Below, one piece after another: positions 24,695 to 35,600 of a DNA stretch of 42,565 nucleotides; position 1 is the stretch's first letter; each line of letters opens with the position of its first letter. A program made the position numbers and the translations under genes. Source of the DNA: Bacteroidota bacterium (GTDB lineage: Bacteria; Bacteroidota; Bacteroidia; UKL13-3); NCBI GenBank assembly GCA_025359805.1, contig JANYDU010000039.1:1-42565 (forward strand), read 5' to 3'. The notes beneath the pieces were generated by a model, which saw only the letters and a program-made list of their open reading frames with translations, did not search any database and had not been told where the DNA came from.

Positions 24695-26503
24695 TTATGC
24701 CATTACTGCTTTTTGCGTACGTTTACGGTCTAATTCATTTAACATTACTTTACGCAAACGCAAAGATTTAGGGGTAATTTCAACATACTCATCTCCTTGA
24801 ATATATTCCATACATTCTTCTAACGAAAAGTTAATTTTTGGTGCAATACGTGTTTTATCGTCTGTACCAGAAGCACGCATGTTGGTTAATTTTTTCTCTT
24901 TGGTAATGTTTACTACAATATCATCTTGACGATTGTTTTCACCAATTATTTGCCCCATATAAATTTGATCACCGGCTTCTACAAAAAAGCTTCCTCGGTC
25001 TTGTAATTTATCAATTGAATAAGCAATAGCAGTTCCTTGTTCACCCGAAATTAATACACCATTATTTCTACTTGGGATTACACCTTTCCAAGGCTCGAAT
25101 GCTTTGAAACGATGTGCCATGATGGCTTCACCAGCAGTTGCAGTTAAAATATTATTTCGTAATCCAATAATTCCTCTTGATGGAATTTCAAATTCGAGAT
25201 GTTGCAAATCGCCTTTAGGCTCCATGATTAACATATCACCTTTACGTTGGCTTACATATTCAATTACTTTTCCGGCAGATTCTTCAGGAACATCAACCGT
25301 TAAAATTTCAATAGGCTCACATTTAACACCATCAATTTCTTTAACGATAACTTGTGGTTGCCCTACTTGCAATTCATATCCTTCGCGTCTCATTGTTTCA
25401 ATCAAAATAGATAAATGAAGAATACCACGACCAAACACTAAATAAGAATCGGCAGAATTGGTTTCTTCCACACGCAATGCAAGATTTTTTTCTAACTCTT
25501 TAAACAAACGATCGCGTAAATGCCTTGAGGTTACAAACTTTCCTTCTTTACCAAAAAATGGAGAGTTGTTAATACAAAACAACATATTCATGGTAGGCTC
25601 GTCAATTTTAATTGGAATTAATCCTTCAGGGTTTTCAAAATCGGCAATGGTATCACCAATTTCAAAACCTTCAATTCCCATTACTGCACAAATATCACCA
25701 GCAAAGGCTTCTTCCACCTTCATTTTGCCTAATCCTTCAAACGTATACAATTCTTTAATACGTGACTTTTGAATAGAACCGTCACGCTTTACTAAACTAA
25801 CGGGTTGGTTAACTTTTACCGTTCCACGTAAAATTCTTCCTACTGCAATTCGGCCTGTAAAAGATGAATAATCTAAAGAGGTAATTTGCATTTGAAGGTT
25901 TCCAACTTCAACATGTGGTGGAGGAATTTGAACCAAAATATCATCCAATAATTCAGTAAAATCAGTTGTTGGATTTTTCCAATCACGTCCCATCCAACCT
26001 ACTTTTGAACTGCCATAAATGGTATGAAAGTTCAACTGTTCTTCGGTAGCATCCAAGTTAAAAAACAAATCAAATACGGCATCATGCACTTCATCTGGAC
26101 GGCAATTTGGTTTATCTACTTTATTAATAACTACAATTGCTTTTTTACCCAAAGCCAATGCTTTTTGTAATACAAAGCGGGTTTGAGGCATAGGGCCTTC
26201 AAAAGCATCAACCAAAAGCAAAACGCCATCGGCCATGTTCAAAACACGTTCTACTTCACCACCAAAATCACTGTGACCTGGAGTATCAATGATATTGATT
26301 TTGGTTCCTTTATAATTTACTGAGATGTTTTTTGCAAGAATGGTAATTCCACGTTCACGCTCCAAATCGTTGTTATCAAGAATCAAATCTCCTGTTTGTT
26401 GATTTTCGCGGAATAGTTGCGTTTGATGTAAAATTTTGTCAACCAATGTGGTTTTACCGTGGTCAACGTGGGCAATAATGGCAATATTTCTAATGTTTTG
26501 CAT
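24695..26503 (-). CDS. typA: Ribosome-associated GTPase TypA/BipA
   Basis: A 602-aa translational GTPase related to EF-G, which acts in 50S subunit assembly and stress or cold adaptation. The GTPase motifs are AHVDHGKTTL (11-20), RGIT (51-54), DTPGHSDF (73-80) and NKVD (127-130). Domain II, the EF-G-like domains and the TypA-specific C-terminal region follow, ending with conserved basic residues (RKVMLNELDRKRT). Length and start are normal. It is a single-gene unit with its own strong terminator. Confidence 0.97.
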   Translation of the reverse strand: MQNIRNIAIIAHVDHGKTTLVDKILHQTQLFRENQQTGDLILDNNDLERERGITILAKNISVNYKGTKINIIDTPGHSDFGGEVERVLNMADGVLLLVDAFEGPMPQTRFVLQKALALGKKAIVVINKVDKPNCRPDEVHDAVFDLFFNLDATEEQLNFHTIYGSSKVGWMGRDWKNPTTDFTELLDDILVQIPPPHVEVGNLQMQITSLDYSSFTGRIAVGRILRGTVKVNQPVSLVKRDGSIQKSRIKELYTFEGLGKMKVEEAFAGDICAVMGIEGFEIGDTIADFENPEGLIPIKIDEPTMNMLFCINNSPFFGKEGKFVTSRHLRDRLFKELEKNLALRVEETNSADSYLVFGRGILHLSILIETMRREGYELQVGQPQVIVKEIDGVKCEPIEILTVDVPEESAGKVIEYVSQRKGDMLIMEPKGDLQHLEFEIPSRGIIGLRNNILTATAGEAIMAHRFKAFEPWKGVIPSRNNGVLISGEQGTAIAYSIDKLQDRGSFFVEAGDQIYMGQIIGENNRQDDIVVNITKEKKLTNMRASGTDDKTRIAPKINFSLEECMEYIQGDEYVEITPKSLRLRKVMLNELDRKRTQKAVMA

Positions 26504-26596
26504 GTTGTGATGTTCAAAAAAATTGAGGCGCGAAAGTAGGTAAATATTTTGGAATTGAACTACTTGATGAAAAGATAATAGATGAATGTAAATGTT

Positions 26597-28021
26597 TTAA
26601 TGCCCAACACTTTCCATTCTATCCTCATCAATGCCTTGGCTTTTTAAAATAACTTTTACTCTAAATGCATAAAAGGCTAAGTAGGCAAAACATAAAACGG
26701 TTATAAAATAAGAAGCATGAATTCCGATAGACGAAACATCTGCCAACTTACCTTGAAGTGGGGGAATAATAGCTCCACCTAATATCATCATAATTAAAAA
26801 TGCCGAACCTTGGCTGGCGTATTTTCCTAACCCTTGTATGGCTAAACTAAAAATACATGGCCACATTACAGAGCAAGCCAATCCGCCACTTAAAAAGGCA
26901 AACAAAGCTACTTGTCCTGTTGAGAATAATCCAACCAACATGGCCACACATCCAAATAAAGAAAAAATAAGTAACGAACGAGATTGTTTTTCTTGAGTCC
27001 AAAAATTAGCCACAATCATTAATGCAATACAAATTCCATACACATATAATTGGCTTACATCGTTTCCATTTAAATGATTAACAAATAACACAACTCCAAA
27101 TGCCATATAAGGAACTACTATACCCAACAAGCGTTTTGATGTTTTAGATAAATTAAAAACACCAATGGCACCTGTCCATCTTCCAATCATTAAACTTCCC
27201 CAATACAATGAAATAAATTTAGAAATTTGTGATTCATTATAGCCACCGAAGTCGGGTAGTTTTAAAAGTGCGCCCATATTGCTTTGAATACTTACTTCCA
27301 CTCCTACATAAACAAAAATTGCAATCATGCCCAATACCAATTGAGGGTATTTTAAGGCTCCAATTCCAGGTTCAATATGGTCGTCATTTTGTATATGCGG
27401 TAACGTTGAAAACGCAAAATATACACTCATCAACAAAAAGGAAATACTTACTCCTGCATACAAATAACTTATAGATAAAATAGAAGCATTTTTTGCGCTT
27501 CCATCAATTCCTCCAAATAAAACGTAGCTTACAATTAGTGGACCTATTGTAGTTCCCAATGAATTTAATGAGCCCGCAAGATTGGAACGGTGTGCTCCAG
27601 TTTCTGGCGTTCCTAGCGCTATAATAAATGGCCATGCACAGGTTTGTTGAAGAGAAAACCCAAGGGCAATAATAAAATAAGAACAAAGGATAAGCGGGTA
27701 TGAACCCATATTAACCGAAGGGATAATTGCAGCAGCACCAATGGCAGATAAAATTAATCCATAAATAATTCCTTTTTTGTAGCCTATTTTGTTTAAAAAA
27801 TCAATGCCTTTATAACGAGAAAATAAAAACAGCGCCAACGACCCCATAAAATATCCGCCATAAAAAGTAAGATCAATCAATTGCGACTGAAATTGTGTGA
27901 GTACAAAGTATGATTTGCAAAAAGGAATAAAAATTCCGTTTGATGCGGCTACAAAGCCCCAAAAGAAAAACACAACAATAAGTGTATAAAGTTTGGAATT
28001 CGAATTTGATTGATGACCCAT
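26597..28021 (-). CDS. FucP-type sugar:H+ symporter (MFS)
   Basis: A 474-aa inner-membrane transporter with twelve predicted helices, of the fucose/glucose-galactose branch of the major facilitator superfamily. Diagnostic stretches are [17 protein letters not shown] (18-34 region), [24 protein letters not shown] and [14 protein letters not shown] start at the ATG ending at 28021 ([14 protein letters not shown]); the frame is open 17 codons further, but that stretch does not look like the family N-terminus. No sugar-catabolic gene adjoins, so the sugar is unknown. It is divergent from the small secreted protein at 28216. Confidence 0.88.
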   Translation of the reverse strand: MGHQSNSNSKLYTLIVVFFFWGFVAASNGIFIPFCKSYFVLTQFQSQLIDLTFYGGYFMGSLALFLFSRYKGIDFLNKIGYKKGIIYGLILSAIGAAAIIPSVNMGSYPLILCSYFIIALGFSLQQTCAWPFIIALGTPETGAHRSNLAGSLNSLGTTIGPLIVSYVLFGGIDGSAKNASILSISYLYAGVSISFLLMSVYFAFSTLPHIQNDDHIEPGIGALKYPQLVLGMIAIFVYVGVEVSIQSNMGALLKLPDFGGYNESQISKFISLYWGSLMIGRWTGAIGVFNLSKTSKRLLGIVVPYMAFGVVLFVNHLNGNDVSQLYVYGICIALMIVANFWTQEKQSRSLLIFSLFGCVAMLVGLFSTGQVALFAFLSGGLACSVMWPCIFSLAIQGLGKYASQGSAFLIMMILGGAIIPPLQGKLADVSSIGIHASYFITVLCFAYLAFYAFRVKVILKSQGIDEDRMESVGH

Positions 28022-28154
28022 ATCTGTTATTTTTTGATAAAGAAAAGTAAAAGAACCCGAAGCATCATACACAGTCTGTTTATAAGTATGATTGAATTTA
28101 GATAGTTGATATTTTCCTCTTAACCAAAAACCTAACCACCCGAGTAAAACTCAT

Positions 28155-28184
28155 GTTGAAATATAAAATCTGCATATACTTTTG
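28155..28184 (+). promoter_or_regulatory. Promoter of the LytS/LytTR operon
   Basis: GTTG (28155-28158), an 18-nt spacer, then TACTTTTG (28177-28184): a good match to TTG...TAnnTTTG. The first start codon lies 31 nt downstream. Confidence 0.62.
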
Positions 28185-28215
28185 AGTAACAATTTAATTA
28201 AACCACTAAAAAAAT

Positions 28216-28560
28216 ATGAAAACGTTATTGGTAGTATTATTAGGATTGGCATCAAGTTTATTGCCTCTCAACTGTGCAAAAGCATCTACTATTAAAGGTG
28301 CCGAACAATTAGTAAGTGAAAAGATTAATCATCATTTGTATTTTGATAATGACAAAGATGCTCAACAATTAAAAGGAAGAGTTTTAGTGTCTTTTGTAAT
28401 TGATGAAAAAGGGAAAATCAATATCATTGATGAGCAATCATCGGATGAAGAGTTTAAAAAATTTGTAAATAATAAATTAAGTGAAATTACTTTTGATTCT
28501 GTAGAGTTACTTTTAGGTGAAACCTATATCATCAATATTTTAGCGGAGAATAATGAATAA
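28216..28560 (+). CDS. Small secreted protein, TonB-C-like, first gene of the LytS/LytTR operon
   Basis: A 114-aa protein with a signal peptide (about 1-23, ending NCAKAS). The mature part contains GRVLVSFVIDEKGKINIID (53-71), which resembles the beta-hairpin of TonB C-terminal-like domains, although the usual downstream motif is poorly kept; this similarity is tentative. The stop overlaps the start of the kinase gene (ATGAATAA), so the two are translationally coupled. It may be a periplasmic input or accessory protein for the kinase, a guess from position. It is shorter than a TonB protein and lacks the N-terminal anchor plus Pro-rich linker. Confidence 0.72.
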   Translation: MKTLLVVLLGLASSLLPLNCAKASTIKGAEQLVSEKINHHLYFDNDKDAQQLKGRVLVSFVIDEKGKINIIDEQSSDEEFKKFVNNKLSEITFDSVELLLGETYIINILAENNE

Positions 28561-29578
28561 ACAAAAATTATATTGGTTATGCCAAATTGGGGGATGGTTG
28601 TTTTTTAATATTATTGAGATTGTTTCGTATGGCGATATTTTTGGCTACAATAAATTATTGTTTTTAAATGGAATCGTAAATTTTGTTGTTGGAGTATTAA
28701 TCACACACGGTTATCGAATGTTTTTAATACGAGTGGGATGGTTATCACTGCCTCTTTCTAAATTAATTTTTCGCGGGCTTTTGGGCGTTATTGTGATGTC
28801 GATATTGATGTCGGCAATTAATTTCCCACTCGATTGGTTTACTGTACCTCAACTCAGACAATTGCCTGTTTACACCTTAGCTTTTAGTTACTTTTTTAAC
28901 TTTAGTAAATATATTTTACTATGGACATTAGTTTATCATTTGTTTCAATATTGGGAGCGTTCATTAAAAGCAGAGCGGGATATGTATCAATTAGAATCCA
29001 TCATTAAAGAGAATCAATACAACAATTTAAAATCTCAACTCAATCCACATTTTTTATTTAATTCGTTAAACAGCATTCGCACGTTAGTTGATATCAATCC
29101 TGAAATTGCAAAAAATGCCATCACACAATTATCAAGTTTATTGCGTAGTTCCTTGCAAATGGGAAAGCACAAAACAGTGGCTTTAAAAGTTGAATTAGAA
29201 ACCGTAAAAAATTATTTAGCCATTGAGAAAATTCGTTTTGATGAACGTTTAAAAATAGTGTATGAAATTGATGAAAATACTTTAAGTATTCAGGTGCCAC
29301 CAATGATGCTCCAAACGTTAGTTGAAAATTGTGTGAAGCATGGCATTTCAAATTTAAAAAATGGTGGAGAGGTTAAACTAAAAACTTTTTTACAAGATGA
29401 TTTTTTGATGATTGAAATTTTAAATTCAGGAAACTATCAACCCAAAAATGAACACGAAGGATTGGGTATTGCAAACACTGTGGAGCGATTGAAATTATTG
29501 TATAATGACAAATCAGAATTTGACATTATGAATACCGATTACTCAACCGTTATTACCAAAATAAAATTACCAATATGA
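28553..29578 (+). CDS. LytS/YehU-type sensor histidine kinase
   Basis: A 341-aa inner-membrane kinase with four hydrophobic segments (about 8-24, 36-52, 72-92 and 108-130), a short coiled coil (135-160), then the His_kinase domain. Phospho-acceptor His166 lies in QLNPHFLFNSLNS. The HATPase region has PPMMLQTLVENCVKHG and GLGIANTVERL. It overlaps the upstream small protein by 8 nt and the LytTR regulator by 4 nt, so all three form one coupled operon. The signal is unknown. Confidence 0.95.
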   Translation: MNKQKLYWLCQIGGWLFFNIIEIVSYGDIFGYNKLLFLNGIVNFVVGVLITHGYRMFLIRVGWLSLPLSKLIFRGLLGVIVMSILMSAINFPLDWFTVPQLRQLPVYTLAFSYFFNFSKYILLWTLVYHLFQYWERSLKAERDMYQLESIIKENQYNNLKSQLNPHFLFNSLNSIRTLVDINPEIAKNAITQLSSLLRSSLQMGKHKTVALKVELETVKNYLAIEKIRFDERLKIVYEIDENTLSIQVPPMMLQTLVENCVKHGISNLKNGGEVKLKTFLQDDFLMIEILNSGNYQPKNEHEGLGIANTVERLKLLYNDKSEFDIMNTDYSTVITKIKLPI

Positions 29579-30294
29579 TAACTACTATTATCGTTGATGA
29601 TGAGCGTTTGGCTCGCGAAGGGTTAAAAACTTTGCTTAAAGAATTTCCTGAATTAGAAATTGTAGCAGAGGCTACTAATGCCGATGAAGCATTGGATTTA
29701 ATTGATAAACATAAACCACAATTATTGTTTTTAGATATTCAGATGCCCGAAAAAACGGGCTTTGATTTGTTGGAAGAAATGATTGAAACACCGTTTGTAA
29801 TTTTTACAACAGCATATAACGAATTTGCTATTAAAGCGTTTGAAGTAAATGCACTTGATTACTTACTAAAGCCCATTCAAATAAGCCGATTGCGTGAAGC
29901 CATTCAACGTGTAAAAAAACAAATTTCGGAAATTAATGAGAGCAAAGACAAGCATAAATTAATAGACAATGATCAGGTTTTTATTAGAGATGGAGAAAAA
30001 TGTTGGTTTGTAAAACTGAAAGATGTGAGGATGATTGAATCAGCTGGAAATTATGCTAAAATATTTTTTGATGAACATCAACCACTCATTCATCGAACCT
30101 TAAACGCATTGGATGAACGATTAAGCGAACAACAATTTTTTAGAGCAAACCGTCAACAAATAATTAATATGAGTTATATCGAAAAAATAGAACCCTTTTT
30201 TAACTCAGGATTTTTAATTTACATGAAAGACGGAAAAAAAATTGAAGTAAGCAGAAGGCAAGCAGTAAAGTTTAAAGAGTTGATGAGCCTTTAA
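29575..30294 (+). CDS. LytTR-family response regulator
   Basis: A 239-aa regulator. The receiver domain (1 to about 120) has DDE (8-10), phospho-acceptor Asp54 in LFLDIQMP, Thr (FTTAYNEFAIKAF) and Lys in DYLLKPI. The LytTR DNA-binding domain (about 135-239) has IESAGNYAKIFF, HRTLNALDERL, FFRANRQQIINM and the C-terminal VSRRQAVKFKELM. Its start overlaps the kinase stop (ATGA). The target genes are not visible; LytTR sites are loose direct repeats that I could not find convincingly here. Confidence 0.95.
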   Translation: MITTIIVDDERLAREGLKTLLKEFPELEIVAEATNADEALDLIDKHKPQLLFLDIQMPEKTGFDLLEEMIETPFVIFTTAYNEFAIKAFEVNALDYLLKPIQISRLREAIQRVKKQISEINESKDKHKLIDNDQVFIRDGEKCWFVKLKDVRMIESAGNYAKIFFDEHQPLIHRTLNALDERLSEQQFFRANRQQIINMSYIEKIEPFFNSGFLIYMKDGKKIEVSRRQAVKFKELMSL

Positions 30295-30361
30295 TAGTGC
30301 TTATTTATTGGTGCTCGGTGCATAGTATTTTTACCATTAACTATTTTATTCTCTAAATAAA

Positions 30362-30369
30362 TATATTTG
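30362..30369 (+). promoter_or_regulatory. -7 promoter box for corA
   Basis: TATATTTG matches the consensus exactly and ends 7 nt before the corA ATG. There is no clear -33 TTG. It predicts a nearly leaderless mRNA. Confidence 0.42.
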
Positions 30370-30376
30370 ATGAACC

Positions 30377-31270
30377 ATGCAAAAAATCATCAAATCAAAA
30401 AACGATTCTATGTTTGAATGGATTGACGTATCAAATCCAACCATGGAAGAATTGGAAGAGTTGGGAGCAAAATATAAATTGCATCCATCGGCTGTTCAAG
30501 ATTGTATGCAGCCCGAGCATTTACCAAAATACGAGTTGATAGATGATGTTCATTTTATTATTTGTAGATATTATGATGCTGATTGTGCAAAAAACTCCGA
30601 TAGTATTCCCGAGTTAAGTAGAAAAATTGCCATCTTTTTTACCAAAAATTTTGTGATTACGATACACCGAAAAGACTTTGATCAGTATGAAGAGTTAAAA
30701 CAAAAATTGAGTTCAAATAAAAATGCTTTCGATATCGTTTGCAAAGTTGTAAAAAGTGCATTTGCTACTTATGAAGAGCCGGTAATGAAGGTTGATAAAG
30801 AAATTGATTTTTATGAATCACGCATATTTTTAAAAAAGAGAATACCAGATTTATTAAAAAACTTATACCTCATCAAAAGGAAAAGTTATGTGATTAGAAA
30901 ACTGTTTAACCTTTCGAAAGAAATTATAGATAACCTTGGTGTTATTCATAAAAATAATCCCATGCAACAAGATCTTGAAGATTATTATGTGAAGTACGAT
31001 ACTCAAATTGAAGAGGTTTATGACAGTATAAATTCGCTACTCAATATTTATATTTCACTCTCTTCGCAGCGCACCAATGAGGTGATGCGAACACTTACTG
31101 TTTTCACTGCGTTTTTTTTGCCCCTCACTTTTATCGTTGGGGTGTATGGAATGAATTTTAAATTTATGCCCGAGTTGGATAAACCTTTGGGCTATCCTGC
31201 AGTTTTATTTTTAATGTTTGCTATCACCGTTTTTATATGGGTTTGGTTTAAACGCAAAGGATGGATTTGA
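30377..31270 (+). CDS. corA: CorA-type Mg2+/divalent cation channel
   Basis: A 297-aa CorA-family protein. The cytoplasmic N-terminal domain has FEWIDVSNPTMEEL (13-26) and a long stalk helix. Two C-terminal membrane segments flank the signature GMN (258-260, in YGMNF), which forms the ion filter. The C-terminus is basic (KRKGWI), as is usual. It is slightly shorter than the E. coli protein but normal for Bacteroidota. It imports Mg2+, and possibly Co2+ or Ni2+. It is convergent with the TolC-like gene, with 38 nt between and no clear terminator. Confidence 0.93.
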   Translation: MQKIIKSKNDSMFEWIDVSNPTMEELEELGAKYKLHPSAVQDCMQPEHLPKYELIDDVHFIICRYYDADCAKNSDSIPELSRKIAIFFTKNFVITIHRKDFDQYEELKQKLSSNKNAFDIVCKVVKSAFATYEEPVMKVDKEIDFYESRIFLKKRIPDLLKNLYLIKRKSYVIRKLFNLSKEIIDNLGVIHKNNPMQQDLEDYYVKYDTQIEEVYDSINSLLNIYISLSSQRTNEVMRTLTVFTAFFLPLTFIVGVYGMNFKFMPELDKPLGYPAVLFLMFAITVFIWVWFKRKGWI

Positions 31271-31308
31271 GAAGCAGTATACGTAATTGATAAATAATCA
31301 AATATGTT

Positions 31309-32637
31309 TTATTTCAACTTCAGCAACTCTCCACTCAATCTTAGTAATTCCGTTTCCGAAATTTTGGCATCGTAATAGGAGGTGAGCAACCGGTTTTCAC
31401 TAATCAATAAATTTTGTTGTGCATCTCTTAATTCAATAGAAGTAATTACTCCTACTTTGTATTGTTCATCGGCAATATCAAAATTTTCTTGTGCTACATT
31501 TACATTTTCTTTTTCAACCCCCACCAATTTTAAATTAACCATGTAGGTATTAAATGCTTGTTGAACTTGAGTTTGAATTCGCAATAACGAATCATTAAAA
31601 ACAAGTTCGGAAGTGCGTTGTGTAAGCTTAGCATTTTGCAATCTTCGGTTGACACTAAAACCATTAAATAAGTTAATATTTAATCCTGCACCATAATGAA
31701 AACCGTTGCTTGAAGAAGACTGTAAAAAACCAGCTTGCGAAACTTGATTGCTATAATTATATCCACTTTTTAATTGAATGGTTGGAGCACGTTCGGCATT
31801 AATTTCTCGTATGGCCAATACGCTCACATATTGATTTTTTTTGGCAATAAGCACACCCGCATTTTGTGATACAATTTTGCTTTCAATATCTCCCAAAACA
31901 AAATCTTCACGTAAAGTAATGGTGTCTATCACATCAAAATCTACATCATAATTTCTGGCTAATAATTGATTAAGAGAAGACTTACTATTTCTAAATATAT
32001 TTTCTTGTCGCATCATCAACGACCTATCCGTATTTAAATCCACTTGTGCTTTTAGTGATTCTGTTTTTGAAGCCTTGCCCGCAGCCAATTTATCTTTTGC
32101 TAATTGTAATCTACTTTCTGAAATATTTTTTTGATCAGTCACAATCTTTAATTGTCGTTTTGCAAGTACCACATCAAAATAAGCTTTTATAATTCGGGTA
32201 AAAATTTGTTCAATCTGAGAACGCATTCTGAGTTCACCAATTTGTTGTAACTCATTCAATCTATTTTTTGTTGCAAACATTTTTAATCCGTCAAAAATAG
32301 TCCAGCCTAATTCGGCATTTGCATTAAACTGATTGGTTGTTGCTGCCGTTTTATTATTCTCGGTTCCGTTTAAATATTTTTGATTGGTATTTGCTGTTTG
32401 GTTATCTTGAAGAGCTGTTCCAACAACATTTGGCAACATTCCAGCAGCACCAGCATAATTATTAATTTTAGTAATTTCGGCATCATTTTTTGCAATTTGT
32501 ATCGAAAAATTATTTTGCAATGCCATCTTTAATGCATCATCTAAACTTAATTTTTGTTGCGCTTGTATAGATGTCGAAAAAAGAAATATCATCCATAAAA
32601 ATACAGCGCGTTTATATTTTATTTTTTGCTTAAACAT
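31309..32637 (-). CDS. TolC-like outer-membrane efflux protein
   Basis: A 442-aa outer-membrane channel component, last gene of the leftward marR efflux operon. It has a signal peptide (MFKQKIKYKRAVFLWMIFLF to SIQAQ, about 1-25) and no lipobox, unlike its counterpart in the other RND operon. Two TolC-type repeats follow, with LSLDDALKMALQNN at the mature N-terminus and VGVITSIELRDAQQNLL near the C-terminus. I start at the ATG ending at 32637 because AGGAGGAGG sits 6 nt upstream and because the extended frame adds MRRRLN before a good signal peptide. It overlaps the pump gene's stop by 8 nt. Confidence 0.92.
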   Translation of the reverse strand: MFKQKIKYKRAVFLWMIFLFSTSIQAQQKLSLDDALKMALQNNFSIQIAKNDAEITKINNYAGAAGMLPNVVGTALQDNQTANTNQKYLNGTENNKTAATTNQFNANAELGWTIFDGLKMFATKNRLNELQQIGELRMRSQIEQIFTRIIKAYFDVVLAKRQLKIVTDQKNISESRLQLAKDKLAAGKASKTESLKAQVDLNTDRSLMMRQENIFRNSKSSLNQLLARNYDVDFDVIDTITLREDFVLGDIESKIVSQNAGVLIAKKNQYVSVLAIREINAERAPTIQLKSGYNYSNQVSQAGFLQSSSSNGFHYGAGLNINLFNGFSVNRRLQNAKLTQRTSELVFNDSLLRIQTQVQQAFNTYMVNLKLVGVEKENVNVAQENFDIADEQYKVGVITSIELRDAQQNLLISENRLLTSYYDAKISETELLRLSGELLKLK

Positions 32638-35600
32638 GTTTAACCTCCTCCTCATTTTGGGTTGCTATTTTATTTTCTTTTGAAAAGAAACTATAGATGG
32701 CAGGAATTACATACAGCGTTAAGATTCCTGAAAATAATAATCCTCCAATAATTACAATACCCATTGACATACGACTTTTTGCACCTGCACCAAGTGCTAA
32801 TGCAATTGGCAATGCACCAAACATGGTTGCTAAACTGGTCATCATAATTGGGCGCAAACGAGATACCGCAGAATCTTTAACAGCCTCCATTACTTTTAAT
32901 CCATGTTCTTTTCGTTGATTGGCAAACTCTACAATTAAAATTCCATTTTTGGTAACCAGTCCAATCAATACAATAATTCCAATTTGCCCAAAAATATTTA
33001 GCGTTTGATCAAAATACCATAGCGATAATAATGCACCGGCAAGTGCCATTGGAACAGTGAGCATAATAATAAGTGGATCAATAAAACTTTCAAATTGTGC
33101 AGCTAAAACTAAGTATACCAAAACCAATGCAAGCAATAAAGCAAATGTGGTATTTGATGAGCTTTCAGAAAAATCTCTTGAGGGGCCAGCAAGATCCGTT
33201 GTGAACGATTCGTCTAACACTTTTTTAGCAATTTTATCCATCACTTTAATTCCATCACCGATTGTTTTTCCTGGTGCTAAACCTGCTTGAACGGTGGCTG
33301 CTTTATATCTGTTATAATGATACAATTGAGGTGGACTACTTTGCTCTTCTATCTTAATTAAATTATCTAATTGTATCAATTGGTTTTTATCATTTCTTAC
33401 AAATAATGATTTTAAATCTAATGGTTCATCACGATTTGCTCTGTCTACTTGCCCCACAATTTGATATTGTTTTCCATTCATCGTAAAATAGCCATAACGC
33501 AAACCACTATAAGCAAGTTGCATGGTTTGAGCTACACTTTGAACGCTTACTCCTAAACTTTTTGCTTTATCTCTATCAATGGTAACAACCAATTCTGGTT
33601 TGTTAAATTTTAGATTTACATCAATACCTTGGAAGGTTGGATTTTTTGCAACTTCTTCCATAAACTTTGGAAGGAATTGTTGAATTTTTTTGAAGTCTTG
33701 ATTTTGCAAAATGTATTGAACAGGCAACCCCGCTCGTGATCCACCAGAGCCATTTATTGTTTGATCTTGAATAACAAATGAACGCGCATCAGGATGTGTT
33801 TTTAGATTTTTTGTAATCTGATCGGCAATTTGTTGTTGAGATCTTTTTCGCTCATCAGGTAAATTTAAAATGATACGTGTGAAGCCTGTATTTACAGCAC
33901 CACTTCCTGTAAATCCCGGAGCAGTTATAGAGAGTAAAACATTTTTTTCGGGGATAGAATCGGAAACCATTTTACCAATTTTATCCATATAATTTTCCAT
34001 GTACTCATAAGACGCACCTTCGGGAGTTGTGCTGCTGATGCGCATTACACTTCTGTCATCTAATGGAGAAAGTTCGGATTGAATAGAAGAGCCAATTAAA
34101 AAAATAAGTGTAATTGAAACAGCAATAGCCACAAATGCAAGCCATCTTTTTTTCATAAATGAATCCAAAGATTTTCGATATCCGTTATTTAATGCTTCAA
34201 AAAATGGTTCGGTTGCATGATAAAACTTACTTCGTTTTTTATGATCTCTACGCGTGAGTTTTACATTTAACATGGGAGTTAATGTTAATGAAACAAAGGC
34301 TGAAATAATTACGGAGCCTGCCACAACAACTCCAAACTCTCTAAATAATCTTCCAACAAATCCTTGTAAAAAAATGATGGGTAAAAACACAACTGCCAGT
34401 GTTAATGAAGTGGAAACAACAGCAAAAAAAATTTCATTAGAGCCTTTTATGGCTGCTTCTTTTGGTGATAACCCTTCTTCTATTTTTTTGAAAATATTTT
34501 CGGTCACAACAATTCCATCATCTACCACCAAACCTGTTGCTAACACAATAGCAAGTAAGGTTAAAATATTGATAGAGAAGCCTGCCAAATACATAATAAA
34601 AAATGCACCGATAAGTGAAACCGGAATATCAATAAGCGGACGAAATGCAATAAGCCAATCTCTAAAAAACAAAAAGATAATAATTACCACCAATAAAAAT
34701 GCAATCAATAAAGTTTCTTCTACTTCGGTGATAGATGTTTTGATAAATCGGGTATTATCAATGGCAATATTTAATTTATAATCTTTTGGAACCTCTGCTT
34801 TAATTCGTTCATAGCGTTTATAAAATTCATCAGCTATTTCAATATAATTTGCACCAGGTTGGGGCACCAATCCTAAACCAATCATTGGAATACCTGATTC
34901 CTTTAACATCGTTTCTTCATTTTCGGAACCAAGCACCGCATAACCGATATCTTTTAATTTTATGGTTTGATTATTATTGGAGAGAATAATAAGATTATTA
35001 AATTCATCTTCGGTGGTAAAACGACCAACTGTTTTTACCGTTAACTCTGTTGCATTTCCTTCTATTTTCCCTCCGGGTAATTCTACGTTTTCTCTGTTTA
35101 ATGCTTGTTGAATATCAAGAGGAGTTAGTCCGAAAGAAGCCATTTTTATAGGGTCGAACCACAATCGCATGGCATATTTTTTTTGCCCCCAAACTTGTAT
35201 GGTACTCACACCTGGAATGGTTTGCAGTTTTTCTAAAATTACATTTTCAGCATAATCATTTATTTGTAATTGATTTTTATTATCACTCTGAACAGTGATG
35301 GCAATAATGGCATCAGAGTTTGCATCGGCTTTACTTACTACTGGAGGCGCATCAATATCTTGAGGCAACTGACGAACAGCTTGCGAAACTTTATCGCGTA
35401 CATCATTGGCTGCACTTTCTAAATCAGCATCCAAATTAAATTCAACTGTAATGCTACTTGTACCTAAATTACTTGCTGATGAAATAGAACGAATTCCTGC
35501 AATTCCATTAATCGATTTTTCAAGAGGTTCGGTAATTTGCGATTCAATAATTTCGGCATTTGCTCCTGTATAACTTGTACGCACAGTAATAATTGGTGGA

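Noticed and set aside
34254..34781. 175-codon frame opposite the second RND pump gene
   Set aside because: It is the antisense of a certain coding region, with a low-complexity Thr/Ile/Asn-rich product; a by-product of codon use.
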